NCBI GenBank assembly: GCA_002440745.1
Contig: DJVB01000005.1
Span: forward strand, 1 to 12,834
Reading direction: 5' to 3'
DNA length: 12,834 nucleotides
From: Bacteroidales bacterium UBA6267
GTDB taxonomy: Bacteria; Bacteroidota; Bacteroidia; Bacteroidales; UBA1556
The notes under the pieces are model-generated. The model saw only the letters and a list, made by a program, of their open reading frames with translations. It had not been told where the DNA came from and did not search any database. The translations under genes and the position numbers were made by a program. Of the stretch, positions 7,135 to 12,834 are shown in pieces. Positions within the stretch are counted from its first letter, which is position 1. Each line of letters begins with the position of its first letter.

Positions 7135-8165
7135 AAATATTTTTTCAATGATTTAGCCAATACCTCCGCCAATAGGGGAGGAACAGCATTACCAACTTGT
7201 TTATATTGACTTGTTTTGCTACCTAAAAAAATAAAAGTGTCAGGAAAAGATTGAATTCTTGCACTTTCTCGAACTGTCGGCACACGATTAAATTTGTAAT
7301 GAAAATGATGTCTGTGTCCTGTGTCTATTGTAAAACTTGGTTTTTTGCTGTTAAGCCTTGTCCAAGCAATATTTACGTTTCTAGTTTTGTGGAGATATTC
7401 GGGTAAGTTTTTATAATTCCCACCATCAGGAACCATTGAAATAATTTCAATCGTTTGGTCATTGTGATTTGTAATTTCGTGATTATACAAACCTTTTGAG
7501 CCTTCACGAATTTTTTCTTGATATTCAGATTTTGCCTTTAATGGGTACTTTTCCCCGTCTGCAATTGATTTTTCAGGCAAATCAGAAATTGCTTCACTTG
7601 ATGAAACAAATTCAGGGTTTTTTATTTCAGGAAACTTGAAGATTTCTTTTCCTTTTGTTCCTATGAAAAAAGCTCTCCTTCTGTTTTGGGGAACGCCAAA
7701 TTCGGATGCTAAAAGTACTTTGTAAACTATATTGTAACCCAATTTTTCAAAATCTTCAATGATGTTGTCTTTTACTACACCTTTGCCCATTGAAACAATG
7801 TTTGGCACGTTTTCCATTAGAAAAACTTGAGGTTTGTAAAACTCAACAAAACTCACAAATGATTTGTAGAGTTTGTTTCTATCATCATCTACAATTCTTT
7901 TTCCTGCAATAGAAAAACCTTGACAAGGCGGACCTCCAATAATTATATCAACTTTTTTTATTCCTGTCTTTTTGCTTATTTCTTTTGGTGTTTCGTTAAA
8001 TAGGTCTGCAACCAAACCTTTTGAACCTTTGTGATTGTGTTCAAAGGTTTTTATGGCATCTTGCCAATGGTCAATACCAAGTACAACTTCATAACCAGCC
8101 TCAATAAAACCATACGAAAGTCCTCCGCAACCGCAAAATAAATCTATAACTATCGGTCTTTTCAT
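7131..8165 (-). CDS. DNA (cytosine-5)-methyltransferase A of the R-M system
   Basis: A 344-residue C5 cytosine methyltransferase. Motifs: I, IDLFCGCGGLSYGF (7-20); IV, GGPPCQGFSIAG (77-88, with catalytic Cys81); VI, ENV (118-120); VIII, QNRRRAFFIG (160-169); target-recognition region about 185-295; IX, TVRESARIQSFPDTF (297-311); X, GNAVPP (325-330). I chose the ATG at 8163-8165, which gives MKRPIVIDLFCGCGG. A GTG start 13 codons upstream would overlap the preceding gene by 35 bp and add a hydrophobic leader foreign to the family. Only 4 bp separate this ATG from the stop of the 60-aa gene. The stop overlaps the endonuclease start. Compared with methyltransferase B, motif IV (GGPPCQGFS against GGFPCQSFS) and the recognition region differ, so the two are not recent duplicates. 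Confidence 0.95.
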   Translation of the reverse strand: MKRPIVIDLFCGCGGLSYGFIEAGYEVVLGIDHWQDAIKTFEHNHKGSKGLVADLFNETPKEISKKTGIKKVDIIIGGPPCQGFSIAGKRIVDDDRNKLYKSFVSFVEFYKPQVFLMENVPNIVSMGKGVVKDNIIEDFEKLGYNIVYKVLLASEFGVPQNRRRAFFIGTKGKEIFKFPEIKNPEFVSSSEAISDLPEKSIADGEKYPLKAKSEYQEKIREGSKGLYNHEITNHNDQTIEIISMVPDGGNYKNLPEYLHKTRNVNIAWTRLNSKKPSFTIDTGHRHHFHYKFNRVPTVRESARIQSFPDTFIFLGSKTSQYKQVGNAVPPLLAEVLAKSLKKYL

Positions 8166-8169
8166 AATA

Positions 8170-8352
8170 TTAATCACCAAAATTAAAACCATTAACCAAT
8201 CCACCAGTCAGTTTTTCATCAAACCAATGCCAAATATCAAATCGATAAGTTCCTTTCTCCCAAAAATAAAAATCAACTTCAATTTCATCATCAAAATTAA
8301 TTGGAATTTCACCAAACTCTAACCACATTTTCTCTAAATCATCTATCCTCAT
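8170..8352 (-). CDS. Small acidic protein encoded inside the R-M operon, function unknown
   Basis: A 60-residue protein with 15 acidic and 5 basic residues (net charge about -10). It has a distinctive aromatic core, FYFWEKGTYRFDIWHWFDEK (28-47). I recall similar short proteins with a G-T-x-R-x-x-(I/V)-W-H-W-F-D-E stretch in phage and accessory DNA, but cannot confirm a family. It looks genuine. Its ATG overlaps the controller's stop (ATGA at 8349-8352), its TAA is 4 bp before methyltransferase A's ATG, and it fills a gap that an operon this tight would otherwise close. Roles to consider are a translational coupler or leader, a partner or modulator of the controller or enzymes, or a DNA-mimic-like inhibitor that delays restriction on entry. 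None is shown by the sequence. Confidence 0.75.
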   Translation of the reverse strand: MRIDDLEKMWLEFGEIPINFDDEIEVDFYFWEKGTYRFDIWHWFDEKLTGGLVNGFNFGD

Positions 8353-8675
8353 TCCCCATCTCCTCCTTTCATATATTTAACTCTTTCTTCCGCAACTTTC
8401 AGGGCTCTTATTCCTAATTCTTCGTCTTGAATTTCGTATAATATCTTGTCGCTCAGGAAGGAAACTAAAAGCTCGTCCGCATTGTAGTTGTATATTTCGG
8501 CAAGTTTAAGCACTACTTCTTTTGTGATTTTCCTTTCTCCACGTTCCATTTTGCTTAGAATGGCAACGTCGATGTCGAGTATTGCCGCAACCTTCCTTAA
8601 AGGTAGTTTCAATTCTTCCCTTAGTTTTCTGAGCTTTTCCCCAACCATTATCGTTGACATCATTTCTGTTGACAT
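8349..8675 (-). CDS. XRE-type helix-turn-helix regulator, probable R-M controller protein
   Basis: Up to 108 residues. An XRE/Cro-type HTH covers about 12-67: VGEKLRKLREELKLPLRKVA, then ILDIDVAILSKMERGERKIT as turn and recognition helix, then VVLKLAEIYNYNADELL. The C-terminal helix (70-103, YEIQDEELGIRALKVAEERV) may dimerise or extend the fold. First gene of the operon and a controller (C-protein) by context. Start choice is uncertain: in-frame ATGs lie at 8673-8675, 8661-8663, 8658-8660 and 8646-8648. A -7 box ends only 7 nt before the first ATG, so a transcript from it would be nearly leaderless for that ATG, making one of the inner starts (8663, 8660 or 8648) at least as likely. The first ten codons come from a tandem 15-bp repeat that overlaps the presumed operator, so they may be leader rather than protein. 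Confidence 0.85.
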   Translation of the reverse strand: MSTEMMSTIMVGEKLRKLREELKLPLRKVAAILDIDVAILSKMERGERKITKEVVLKLAEIYNYNADELLVSFLSDKILYEIQDEELGIRALKVAEERVKYMKGGDGE

Positions 8676-8685
8676 TATTTGTCAA
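8654..8685. promoter_or_regulatory. Operator-like cluster of TTGACA half-sites at the R-M operon start
   Basis: TTGACATTATTTGTCAA (8669-8685) is an inverted repeat of TTGACA arms with a 5-bp spacer, overlapping the most upstream ATG of the controller gene. A third half-site, TTGACA at 8654-8659, is part of a tandem 15-bp repeat (GTTGACATCATTTCT / GTTGACATTATTTGT, 8653-8682, 13 of 15 identical). The outer arm overlaps the candidate -7 box, so a bound dimer would block transcription. Controller proteins of Type II systems typically bind paired inverted repeats at their own promoter. Binding here is inferred. Confidence 0.55.
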
Positions 8686-8690
8686 AAATA
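8683..8690 (-). promoter_or_regulatory. Candidate -7 box of the R-M operon
   Basis: Minus-strand TATTTTTG matches TAnnTTTG, and its last three bases are shared with the outer TTGACA operator arm. It ends 7 nt upstream of the first possible ATG (8675), so transcription would begin about there. No convincing -33 TTTG at the usual spacing; the region upstream is very AT-rich. Confidence 0.45.
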
Positions 8691-8853
8691 TAGTATTTGG
8701 AGTTCATTTATTTTATTTTTAAGATAAAGTTATTAACAGGTTATTTTTCAATTATCATGTTGTTCGTTACGTGTATTGGCTGCTTTTTACTTAAAGATTA
8801 TCATGGCAAAATGCAACCTAAACTCCTTTCATCGTCTTATTGAGGCCATACAT
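8691..8853. other. Gene-free spacer between the R-M promoter and the 11-bp array
   Basis: AT-rich sequence with no open frame or RNA gene I can support. It holds a short GTTATTAAC near-palindrome (8729-8737) and a locally G+C-richer patch near 8764-8790, neither of which I can assign. Confidence 0.4.
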
Positions 8854-9018
8854 TGTTCGGACTTCATTCGGACTTTGTTCGGACATTATTCGAATAATAA
8901 TAAACAAACATAAGGATCTAACAAGGTTTCAATATGGTTTTGATATAGAGCTAATAAGGATTGAACAGCATTTAAACAGCAATTAAATGCCATTCAAACA
9001 CTATTAAAATCAATACTG
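8854..9018. repeat. Array of about fifteen 11-bp units in one register
   Basis: Cutting the sequence every 11 bases from 8854 aligns fifteen consecutive units without a gap. The first three are nearly identical (TGTTCGGACTT, CATTCGGACTT, TGTTCGGACAT). Later ones drift but keep phase, for example CATAAGGATCT, AACAAGGTTTC, AATAAGGATTG, AACAGCATTTA, AACAGCAATTA. Column 2 is A in 13 of 15, column 3 a pyrimidine in 14 of 15, and column 7 a purine in 14 of 15; GG at columns 6-7 recurs in seven units. 11 bp is about one helical turn, so equivalent bases fall roughly on one face of the DNA. It ends 62 bp before the DUF6266-like gene. There are no spacers, so it is not CRISPR, and 11 is not a multiple of 3, so it is not simply decayed codon repeats. 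Confidence 0.75.
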
Positions 9019-9080
9019 TTTTTTATGCTTGTTAAAAATGATATTTGTATATTTTAGTAAACCTAAAATGATACTTAATT

Positions 9081-9725
9081 ATGGCAAGAATTACGAATAA
9101 ACACAGTAAACTTCAAATCCATGGAATAGTTGGTGAGGTGGTAATAGTAAATTGGAAAGGAGGCACATATCTCCGAAAAAAGCCTAACACAGTTAAAAGT
9201 AAAAGAACCGAAGCGCAAATTAAGCAGCAAGCTAAATTCAGTCTTATGTTTGATTTTCTTAGGGATATGAACCCGTTTTTGAAAATTGGTTTTAGTAATG
9301 AGGCTAAAGCTAAAACAGCACTCAATGCTGCTATGTCATTTAATTTGAGTAATGCTATTGCCGAAAACGAAAATGGGTATTATATTGATTATCAGAAAGT
9401 ATTATTAAGTTATGGGAGTTTGAATTTTGTGGATAACATAAGTGTCGAGATATTTTCAAATAATATGTTAAAACTTAATTGGATAGATAATAGCGGTATC
9501 AACAATGCACTCTCAAGTGATTTTGCTATCATTGCTTGTTTTGCTGACGATTACAAAAATTGTATCATCAACACAACCGGCAATCAGAGATCAGCCGGAT
9601 TTCAAGAGATTGCTCTACCAGATAATTTCTTCAAAGATAAAATCCATCTTTTTCTAAGTTTTGTTTCTGCTGATAAGAAAAGAATTTCAAAAAGCAGATA
9701 TTTTGAAATACAAATAGAAGTATGA
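9081..9725 (+). CDS. DUF6266-like protein of unknown function
   Basis: A 214-residue protein with no signal peptide or membrane segment. The N-terminal half resembles DUF6266 proteins of Bacteroidota: a short basic start, GIVGEVVIVNWKGGTYLRKKP (15-35, the G-x-x-G-x-V-x-x-x-W-K-G-x-x-x-x-R-x-x-P pattern), then SKRTEAQIKQQAKFSLMFDFLRDMNPFLKIGF (40-71) and an A/N/S-rich helix. The second half is strand-rich, with an Ig-like look (KLNWIDNSG, DFAIIACF, IHLFLSFVSADKKRISKSRYF). No catalytic motif is visible and the biological role of the family is unknown to me. The ATG at 9081 is the natural start. It stands alone between the 11-bp array upstream and a strong hairpin terminator downstream, and is divergent from the R-M operon. 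Promoter not clear; ATATTTGTAT at 9041-9050 is only a partial -7 match. Confidence 0.75.
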   Translation: MARITNKHSKLQIHGIVGEVVIVNWKGGTYLRKKPNTVKSKRTEAQIKQQAKFSLMFDFLRDMNPFLKIGFSNEAKAKTALNAAMSFNLSNAIAENENGYYIDYQKVLLSYGSLNFVDNISVEIFSNNMLKLNWIDNSGINNALSSDFAIIACFADDYKNCIINTTGNQRSAGFQEIALPDNFFKDKIHLFLSFVSADKKRISKSRYFEIQIEV

Positions 9726-9874
9726 TAAAAATATGACACATTTCCTTTAAAGCACTTATAAACACCATTTTATTTCAAATCATCAAAACCCATTTGGCTT
9801 ATAAAAAAGTCTTTAAATTGGCAAAATCGGAAAGCCCCTTTTAGATAGGTTTATGAACCTCAATGCTAATTTCG

Positions 9875-9907
9875 ACCATTTTGCTGAATTCAGCAAAATG
9901 GTTTTTT
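9875..9907 (+). terminator. Perfect 28-bp palindrome plus T-run, rho-independent terminator
   Basis: The arms 9875-9888 and 9889-9902 are perfect reverse complements (ACCATTTTGCTGAA / TTCAGCAAAATGGT, with GAATTC at the centre), followed by TTTTTT at 9902-9907. It lies 150 bp after the DUF6266-like gene on the plus strand. The mirrored A-rich side is weaker, so it probably works mainly rightward. The preceding 9726-9874 stretch has no supportable gene. Confidence 0.75.
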
Positions 9908-9987
9908 GAAGATTCTCTATCTTTTTTACAGGATTTTATATCCTAATAGCTTTTCACTACAAAAACCATCCTCACATAATTAAACCA

Positions 9988-10020
9988 CGGCTTTAAATTC
10001 ACCTTGTAAATTTAAAGCCG
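9988..10020 (-). terminator. Hairpin after the beta-helix gene, probable terminator
   Basis: Perfect 12-bp stem (CGGCTTTAAATT at 9988-9999 and AATTTAAAGCCG at 10009-10020) with a 9-nt loop, 28 bp beyond the stop of the minus-strand gene at 10049. The T-rich tail after it on the minus strand (TGGTTTAATT) is weak, so efficiency is uncertain. Confidence 0.6.
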
Positions 10021-10048
10021 CAGCACTGATTTCATTTCCTCTCAAGCA

Positions 10049-11641
10049 CTATCTTTTTGTAATTTTTCCTTGATAAATTTGATTCTGAGCATCAAAAACT
10101 CGATAAAAATAAATACCTGATTTAAATTTATGCAAGTTGATTTGCAAGGAGTTACCACTTGAATTTCCGGATAAAACTAATTTTCCTTGTGCGTCAAACA
10201 ATTCATAGTTAAACGGTTTGTTCTGAGACAATTCTACAAAAATATAATCGTCAGTTGGATTAGGAAAAACTCTTAAAGTCGAAGGGGCGGGCTTAGGCCC
10301 ATAACCATTCATGATCTGGTTTTCGATGGCTCCCATATCAATTCTATTTCCTACAATTCTTGGATACCCCAGTACGTCAAATGAAGGCAAACTCATATAA
10401 CTTGTATCTAAAACACCGCTATTGACGCATGGAGAAATATTGTTCAATGCCCAATCAGCATTTAATGCGCTAAATGAAAGACCATCTCCGGCTGTAGGGG
10501 ATATAAATTGTGGCAAAGTGTCCATGTTTCCAATGCCTGGATAACCATTTTGAACATTACAATAGGTTAATTTAGGCGGATTGCCATAGATGACATAAAC
10601 CTGTGGATTGCTATCCAGTGTCCAAAAAGTTGTATTTCCCCACAAGATACAATCGGTGATACTTAAATGCGAACTACAAGTCTGAACTCCTCCCCCAATC
10701 GAATTGTTGCATAAAGTATTATTAAAATATTTGCCTTGGCCAAGAGAATGACCATTCATAATTCCACCTCCCTCATTATTACATACTAAATTATTTATAA
10801 TAGTTATCTGATAATTGCTCTCATAAATTCCTCCCCCATTAAAAGATTCGTTATTAAAAATCTTATTACCATAAATCTTTGGATTGTAATTATTTAAGGA
10901 TGGTGAGGAAGAATAAATACCTCCTCCAGCTCCCGATAACTTTGGATTACTCTTCTTAAAATAATAATCTACTGCTGCGTTTTGAAAGATTATATTATTG
11001 TAAATCTTTACGTTACTATTAGGCCCAATGTAAATACCTCCCCCTTCAGAGTAAGTCCTATTATCGAAAATTTTACAATGCTCAATAATAGGAGATGAAT
11101 GATTTCCGCAGTAGATTGCACCACCTTTCATTAAGGCAAAATTCTTGAAAAAGCTTGAATTTGAAAAACGAATTTTGGAGAAGTTGTCGATATAAACTGC
11201 ACCGCCCGAGTTTTCCTCATTGGAGTTTCCTATTTTTTTCCCATAGGCAAATTTGCAATAGCTAAATATTGAGCTATCATTACTGACCGGCGTTTGTATG
11301 AAAAAGATGCCTGCCCATCCGCCATTCAGTGTGCTTGTGTCCGAAAAATTTGAAGTGTCGGCAATTGTAAAGAAAATATTAGCACCCATAGCCCCTTCAG
11401 CTTTGAGGCAGCCTTGAACATCAATTTTGTAATATCCCTGAAACTCTACAATCAGCCCGGCTGACAAACTTAGAGTAACCCCATTTGAAATATATAGGTC
11501 TCCTGTGATTTTTAGCGTGTCAGCGCTAATAATTTGGTTTTGAACTAAGGTATCTTGAAGATACACAGTTTGAGCTTTTAGATTAAAACTGTAATTAAAC
11601 AGTAAAAATACTACGATTAAAAACGGAATAAATTTTTTCAT
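10049..11641 (-). CDS. Secreted right-handed beta-helix protein with T9SS C-terminal sorting domain
   Basis: A 530-residue exported protein. A signal peptide spans residues 1-24 (hydrophobic FIPFLIVVFLLF, ending in LKAQ). Residues 40-400 form a parallel beta-helix with seven recurring GG(A/G)-(I/V) turns: GGAVY 146, GGAIY 173, GGGIY 200, GGGIY 239, GGGIY 269, GGGIM 291 and GGGVQ 316. About 402-440 is a closing segment (SPCVNSG ... IVGNRIDMGAIE) common to bacterial polymorphic or pectate-lyase-like helix proteins. The C-terminus (455-530) is a type A T9SS tail: LRVFPNPTDDYIFVE, YELFDAQGKLVLSG, LHKFKSGIYFYRV. It is therefore probably moved across the outer membrane by the T9SS, for which porQ lies in this window. 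No catalytic residues can be assigned; surface adhesin or polysaccharide-binding/degrading roles are possible. The ATG at 11639-11641 fits the signal peptide. Confidence 0.9.
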   Translation of the reverse strand: MKKFIPFLIVVFLLFNYSFNLKAQTVYLQDTLVQNQIISADTLKITGDLYISNGVTLSLSAGLIVEFQGYYKIDVQGCLKAEGAMGANIFFTIADTSNFSDTSTLNGGWAGIFFIQTPVSNDSSIFSYCKFAYGKKIGNSNEENSGGAVYIDNFSKIRFSNSSFFKNFALMKGGAIYCGNHSSPIIEHCKIFDNRTYSEGGGIYIGPNSNVKIYNNIIFQNAAVDYYFKKSNPKLSGAGGGIYSSSPSLNNYNPKIYGNKIFNNESFNGGGIYESNYQITIINNLVCNNEGGGIMNGHSLGQGKYFNNTLCNNSIGGGVQTCSSHLSITDCILWGNTTFWTLDSNPQVYVIYGNPPKLTYCNVQNGYPGIGNMDTLPQFISPTAGDGLSFSALNADWALNNISPCVNSGVLDTSYMSLPSFDVLGYPRIVGNRIDMGAIENQIMNGYGPKPAPSTLRVFPNPTDDYIFVELSQNKPFNYELFDAQGKLVLSGNSSGNSLQINLHKFKSGIYFYRVFDAQNQIYQGKITKR

Positions 11642-11732
11642 TGGATTATTATTTTATGGGTTTATGTGTTTTATGTTTCAAAATGTCTCTTCTGAAAATA
11701 AGGTAATTAGCGAATTAACAAATTGCAACGCA

Positions 11733-11740
11733 CAAAGATA
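11733..11740 (-). promoter_or_regulatory. Candidate -7 box for the beta-helix gene
   Basis: Minus-strand TATCTTTG matches TAnnTTTG, 91 nt upstream of the ATG, implying a leader of about 85 nt. The nearest TTTG upstream is 28 nt away, longer than the usual 19-21. Confidence 0.45.
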
Positions 11741-11947
11741 TGTAATCTTTTAATAAATTTAACTCAACCAAATATTTTTTTTCAAAAAAAATTATTCCCC
11801 TCTCCCATTCATTTTCCTTCATTATTTTCAATAAACACTTAACCTTCACAGAATATTCATTAGCATTTTCTATCAAATAAAAACATATCTGCGTACGATT
11901 ATATCTCAATTTGACAAAAAAAATGAAACAATGACTAAATTATAATT

Positions 11948-11955
11948 TATCTTTG
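11948..11955 (+). promoter_or_regulatory. Candidate -7 box for the lipoprotein gene
   Basis: TATCTTTG matches TAnnTTTG exactly, 31 nt upstream of the ATG at 11987. TTTG at 11910-11913 is too far upstream (34 nt) to be a normal -33 partner. Confidence 0.5.
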
Positions 11956-11986
11956 CTCCTCAGTTTTATCCTCACAAACTCTGAAA

Positions 11987-12655
11987 ATGCAACTACGATT
12001 AATACTATTTATTCTCCTTTTGGCATCTTTGTTTTTCTTCAATTCATGTAGAAAAAATGCCAAAATTTATCATGTTACCGGAGTTTTAGTAAGTGATTGT
12101 ACCTTAAAACCAATGGCTGACGTAAAGGTTAAAGTTTCCTCGAAATCGAATCTCATCAGTCATGGAGTTACCTCTGAAACTCGCACCGATAGTTTGGGAT
12201 ATTTCGACCTGCCGTATAACCCCAGCGGTGGAAGTCTTACCTTTAAAGTCAATAATAACGAACGATTGGCTAATATTCCTCTGGAAGAAATTGTGGATTT
12301 GGGAATGCTTATATATACCCCAACTGCGGAATATGTGTTAAGTATCGATTTTGGAACCGCTTTCACTGCAAACGACACGCTCTCCTTATATAATTACGTT
12401 TGGTACCCATCAAGCATTCTAAAGATTGCCGGACCTTTCAAAGACACCATCTTTCCATTGGACACTTGTTATCCCACAGGCTATCAATGTGCCACTTACG
12501 GCAAGGATATGGACTATTTCTAATATAGTATCTCAGGGGAATTATGGACTCTGAATCCCAATGGGGAAAAAATAAAGTTGCATAGTTTCAACCAAAGCAT
12601 TAAACTTATCCATTGCAATAGCTTTCCCGACACCCTCAAAATAATAATCCCCTGA
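11987..12655 (+). pseudogene. Lipoprotein gene interrupted by an in-frame TAA
   Basis: The first 178 codons (11987-12520) encode a lipoprotein: a signal peptide with lipobox FFNSC (Cys21), then a carboxypeptidase-regulatory-like/CNA-B-like beta-sandwich (VTGVLVSDCTLKPMADVKV at 31-49, TRTDSLGYFDLPY at 65-77), then more strand-rich sequence. A TAA stands at 12521-12523. The same frame then stays open for 43 codons to a TGA at 12653-12655, and the continuation reads like the same protein (YSISGELWTLNPNGEKIKL, then FPDTLKIIIP). The simplest reading is one gene of 222 codons with a single nonsense mutation (or a base error), leaving a product short of its last strands. It could instead be a natural end followed by a chance open frame. 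No function beyond an envelope lipoprotein can be inferred. Start and lipobox are convincing. Confidence 0.65.
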
Positions 12656-12834
12656 TTGACAACTCATTCCTTAGATTGAGAATAGCCGCACCCAATCCAC
12701 AACATTAGAATAAACGGCAGCTTGATTAAACCATTCAGTAGTAAAGATTACTTCTTTTTTTATTAGTTCCTTTTCGGCATTTTACGTTTTTTAAAAATAT
12801 TCCATTTTTTCCTGACTTCCGCACAATATTAAAC
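12656..12834. other. Unassigned right end of the window
   Basis: AT-rich, with T-runs and no hairpin terminator after the lipoprotein gene that I can see. A short minus-strand frame runs in from the right edge, but I cannot support it as a gene. Confidence 0.3.

Larger units (their letters stand above)
4703..8675 (-). other. Five-gene Type II restriction-modification operon
   Basis: Gene order in transcription: XRE controller (8349-8675), 60-aa acidic protein (8170-8352), m5C methyltransferase A (7131-8165), endonuclease (5695-7134), m5C methyltransferase B (4703-5725). Joints are an ATGA overlap, a 4-bp gap, an ATGA overlap and a 31-bp overlap, so one transcript with translational coupling is likely. 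The segment is visibly AT-richer than porQ, consistent with horizontal acquisition. No integrase, tRNA or flanking repeat marks its ends. Confidence 0.85.
11642..11986. other. Divergent promoter region between beta-helix and lipoprotein genes
   Basis: 345 bp, strongly AT-rich, with homopolymer runs (T8/A8 near 11775-11791). It holds one -7-like box for each divergent gene. A 64-codon minus-strand frame inside it is not supported as a gene. Confidence 0.5.

Noticed and set aside
8166..8204. Extended GTG start for methyltransferase A
   Set aside because: It adds a hydrophobic leader not found in m5C methylases and overlaps the 60-aa gene by 35 bp; the ATG at 8165 directly precedes motif I.
8764..8790. 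Integron attC-like core near GTTCGTTACGTG
   Set aside because: The core does not fit GTTRRRY and no paired complementary arm was found on the other side of a hairpin.
8854..9018. CRISPR array or decayed coding repeat
   Set aside because: Units are 11 bp with no spacers and no cas genes nearby; the period is not a multiple of three and no long frame runs through.
11715..11909. 64-codon minus-strand open frame in the divergent promoter region
   Set aside because: It covers the -7 box of the beta-helix gene, has no family resemblance, and its composition is that of AT-rich intergenic DNA.
12735..12833. Minus-strand frame open from the right edge to a TGA at 12735-12737
   Set aside because: Only 32 codons, lysine-rich from A-runs, no recognisable motif; chance openness cannot be excluded.

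Overview
The window looks like a chromosomal segment of a Bacteroidota bacterium (Chitinophagales/Sphingobacteriales/Flavobacteriia-like; genus not determinable). The evidence is a PorQ-type component of the type IX secretion system (T9SS), a secreted beta-helix protein ending in a T9SS sorting domain, a DUF6266-like protein, a Rpn/PDDEXK_2 protein of the Bacteroidota kind, and several upstream elements matching the Bacteroidota -7 consensus TAnnTTTG. No rRNA, tRNA, CRISPR array or complete insertion sequence was seen.

Layout. 1-1431: two direct copies, 998 bp apart, of a Rpn-family (PD-(D/E)XK) nuclease gene on the minus strand; the first is cut by the window edge and the second is complete. 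1586-2644: porQ (minus). 2727-4508: a ClC-type chloride transporter/channel with two C-terminal CBS domains (minus). 4703-8675: a compact five-gene restriction-modification (R-M) operon on the minus strand. Its order in transcription is an XRE-type controller, a 60-residue acidic protein, m5C methyltransferase A, a DUF3883/PD-(D/E)XK endonuclease, and m5C methyltransferase B. All joints overlap or nearly touch (4-bp ATGA overlap, 4-bp gap, 4-bp ATGA overlap, 31-bp overlap). A candidate promoter and an operator-like inverted repeat (TTGACA-N5-TGTCAA) sit over the first codon of the controller gene.

8691-9080 is a gene-free stretch holding an unusual array of about fifteen 11-bp units in one unbroken register (8854-9018). 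It lies upstream of a DUF6266-like gene (9081-9725), which is followed by a perfect 28-bp palindrome plus T-run that looks like a terminator. 10049-11641: the T9SS-exported beta-helix protein (minus) with its own candidate hairpin terminator. 11987-12655: a lipoprotein gene on the plus strand interrupted by one in-frame TAA. The final 179 bp show nothing supportable.

How parts relate. Two non-identical m5C methyltransferases flanking one endonuclease suggest a Type II system with an asymmetric recognition site, each enzyme protecting one strand. The controller and operator probably time expression after entry into a new host. The R-M operon is visibly AT-richer than porQ next to it, which suits horizontal acquisition. 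PorQ and the beta-helix protein belong functionally together (secretion machinery and cargo) but are not co-transcribed. The features most worth following are the 11-bp phased array next to the DUF6266-like gene, and the small acidic protein inside the R-M operon.
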